From positions 186,001-250,000 of the forward strand of contig JACQCZ010000015.1 in the NCBI GenBank assembly GCA_016201405.1: a stretch of DNA of 64,000 bases, read 5' to 3'. Below are positions 62,559 to 64,000 of this stretch, piece after piece; position 1 is the first letter of the stretch; each line of letters starts with the position of its first letter. This stretch comes from Candidatus Acetothermia bacterium (GTDB lineage Bacteria > Bipolaricaulota > Bipolaricaulia > RBG-16-55-9). The notes under the pieces are model-generated. The model saw nothing but the letters and a program-made list of their open reading frames with translations. It made no database searches and was not told the origin of the DNA. Made by a program: the position numbers and the translations under genes.

Positions 62559-63881
62559 ATGACTCTTGCGATGGCCAGTGCCCTGGCGATACTGGTCATC
62601 ACCTATATCTTTCTCTTTCTGGATAAGATCCACCGGACGATTATCGGCTTGGCTGGCGCCACAGCGATGCTGCTGGTAGGCAAGTTGCTTCGGTTCTATC
62701 AATCGATCCCCACGACAGATCACCCTGATTTAACCGGGACGGCTCTGGGAGCGATTGACTGGAACACAATGGGTCTGCTCTTTGGCATGTTGGTGATCGG
62801 CGGTATCCTGGAGGAGACAGGTGTATTTGAATACATCTCCATTCGCATTGCCAAAATGACCAGAGGCAATTACTGGCTGTTGCTTTTGGCACTCAGCTGG
62901 TTCGCGTTCCTCGCCTCCACTCTTTTTAATAATGTCACAACTATCATCTTTGTGGGCAGCATCACGCTCTCCATCTCTTCTATTTTGCGAGTGAATCCCG
63001 TTCCACTCCTCATCTCGGAAGCAATTATGTCTGGCGTTGGAGGGATGGCCACACTGATTGGAGATCCGCCCAACGTCATGATTGGCTCGGCAGCCGGTTT
63101 TACATTTCTCGATTTCGTTCTCTATCTAGCTCCCATTGCGATCGCCATAGGACTCGGCACATGCCTGATCTTCCGCTGGCTCTATCGGCACGACCTTTCA
63201 CACGAAGTGGAAGATCCAAAAGGGTTGATGGAAATGAGCGAGCGGGATGCCATTCAGGAGCCTGTGGTTCTGCGTCGCATACTCATTGTCTTTGCGGGTG
63301 TGTTGGTCTTATTTGTTGTGCCACAAATCTTTCAATTATTGCCTTCTGAAGTGGCGATGGCCGGTGCTGCTGTGGCCTTGGTCTGGGTACGCCCGGATCT
63401 GTTGGAGATTTTAAATAAGATTAAATGGGACGTTCTGCTCTTCTTTGCCGGTCTCTTTGTGATTGTGGGTGGATTAGAAGCCGCGGGAGTTCTAGACCTG
63501 GTTGCTCACAGCATAGGAGGCTTGGTGAAGAGTAATCCGATCCTGGCTCTATTGGTGGTCTTATGGGGCTCGGCCCTCTTCTCTGCCATTATTGATAATA
63601 TTCCATTCACGATTGCGTTGATTCCGATCATTACCACGTTGGGAAGCATGGGAATAAGCATCATCCCACTCTGGTGGGCATTGGCGGCAGGAGTGGCCTT
63701 AGGAGGATGTGCGACGCCAATGGGTGCCTCAGCCAATGTTTATGTGATGAGTCTTAGCGAGAGCAAGGGGTTACCCATAGGATTCCAGGGGTGGATGCGA
63801 GTGGGTGTGCCTGTGGTGTTAGGGCAGCTTGTGATTGCGAGTCTGATCTTACTTGGAATGCTACAGCTAGGACTGATCTAA
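62559..63881 (+). CDS. ArsB/NhaD-type ion transporter
   Basis: Membrane transporter of the ion transporter superfamily (CitM, ArsB, NhaD, P protein), 440 residues with about eleven helices in two repeats. SLTNN-like FLASTLFNNVTTIIF and the pair GDPPNVMIGSAAGFTF and GGCATPMGASANVYVMS are the family signatures. The substrate may be arsenite, Na+/H+ or dicarboxylate and cannot be told. It starts 9 bases after rpoB with GAGAGAG as ribosome site, so it is in the same operon. Confidence 0.88.
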   Translation: MTLAMASALAILVITYIFLFLDKIHRTIIGLAGATAMLLVGKLLRFYQSIPTTDHPDLTGTALGAIDWNTMGLLFGMLVIGGILEETGVFEYISIRIAKMTRGNYWLLLLALSWFAFLASTLFNNVTTIIFVGSITLSISSILRVNPVPLLISEAIMSGVGGMATLIGDPPNVMIGSAAGFTFLDFVLYLAPIAIAIGLGTCLIFRWLYRHDLSHEVEDPKGLMEMSERDAIQEPVVLRRILIVFAGVLVLFVVPQIFQLLPSEVAMAGAAVALVWVRPDLLEILNKIKWDVLLFFAGLFVIVGGLEAAGVLDLVAHSIGGLVKSNPILALLVVLWGSALFSAIIDNIPFTIALIPIITTLGSMGISIIPLWWALAAGVALGGCATPMGASANVYVMSLSESKGLPIGFQGWMRVGVPVVLGQLVIASLILLGMLQLGLI

Positions 63882-63889
63882 ACTTTTAT

Positions 63890-64000
63890 TTAGGGCAGCG
63901 TTGCGCTTGCAGCCTGCGGCAGCCACTGTAAAATGACTGAGGGATAGATTCCAAAGACAAGTACTGCAATCGCTGTCAAGCCAACCCCCAGAACAATAAA
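63890..64000 (-). CDS. nuoN: NADH-quinone oxidoreductase subunit N, C-terminal end (partial)
   Basis: The last 36 codons of a minus-strand gene cut by the window edge. The translation FIVLGVGLTAIAVLVFGIYPSVILQW ends in a Leu/Ala-rich tail, like the last helix of NuoN, where LxVLVFGIYPxPLL is usual. It converges on the transporter gene with 8 bases between. The assignment rests on a short segment; another antiporter-like subunit (NuoL or NuoM) is possible. Confidence 0.6.
   Translation of the reverse strand, partial: FIVLGVGLTAIAVLVFGIYPSVILQWLPQAASATLP

Overview
This is a bacterial chromosome window of moderate G+C (by eye about half), densely packed, with two partial genes at its ends (rpoD at 1, nuoN at 64000). 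It has a normal bacterial core (dnaG, rpoD, tuf, secE, nusG, rplKAJL, rpoB, yajC-secD-secF, holA, yebC, clpC) and several traits of deep-branching or uncultured lineages. These are a complete 20S proteasome with a Pup/UBact-type tag, an archaeal-type (class II) GAPDH, a deoxyhypusine-synthase-like protein, a NusG with a very large insert of the kind known from Thermotoga, and an rpoB that is not followed by rpoC. Lipoprotein and beta-helix exoproteins and an NDH-1 gene are also present. I cannot fix the phylum; UBact-bearing groups (Nitrospirae-like bacteria, Fraserbacteria and other candidate phyla) are the best match in kind.

Layout. 1-6150: one minus-strand polycistron pdxS-pdxT-GAPDH-comF-MBL hydrolase-dnaG-rpoD behind an extended -10 promoter. 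6279-11885: two large paralogous secreted beta-helix proteins and a small anchored protein. 12094-22398: scattered metabolism (thiL, a stand-alone RAM domain, thrC, pepF, a pgi derived from a tal-pgi-type family, arginase, a URO-D family protein, an amidohydrolase) with dispersed palindromic repeats in the gaps. 22484-25434: clpC with a consensus promoter, a CIRCE-like operator and an odd cluster of ACTAGT motifs upstream. 25435-37185: yebC, mgtE, a LysE exporter, an S9 peptidase, a DHS-like enzyme, dcd, yajC-secDF and holA. 37340-37772: a small zinc-ribbon membrane protein behind a perfect consensus promoter with a long dyad.

37825-50854 is the most interesting part. The proteasome genes arc, dop, pup(UBact) and prcB run directly into a MoxR-type module (multi-pass membrane protein, DUF4129, DUF4350-like, MoxR ATPase, DUF58, an opposite-strand SpoIIM-like gene, RDD), which runs into prcA and pafA. 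The two core-particle subunits are thus separated by a membrane-associated AAA+ module, and the layout suggests that proteolysis and this envelope system are expressed together. Pup/UBact ends in Gly-Glu, so it is ready for ligation without deamidation.

50903-64000: tRNA-Ala, a sirtuin, a divergent TrpB homologue that lacks the PLP-binding lysine, a ribbon-helix-helix protein, then the tRNA-Thr/Tyr/Thr-tuf-rpmG-tRNA-Trp-secE-nusG-rplKAJL-rpoB block. That block ends with an ArsB/NhaD-type transporter where rpoC is expected. No rRNA, CRISPR array, transposase or prophage gene was seen.
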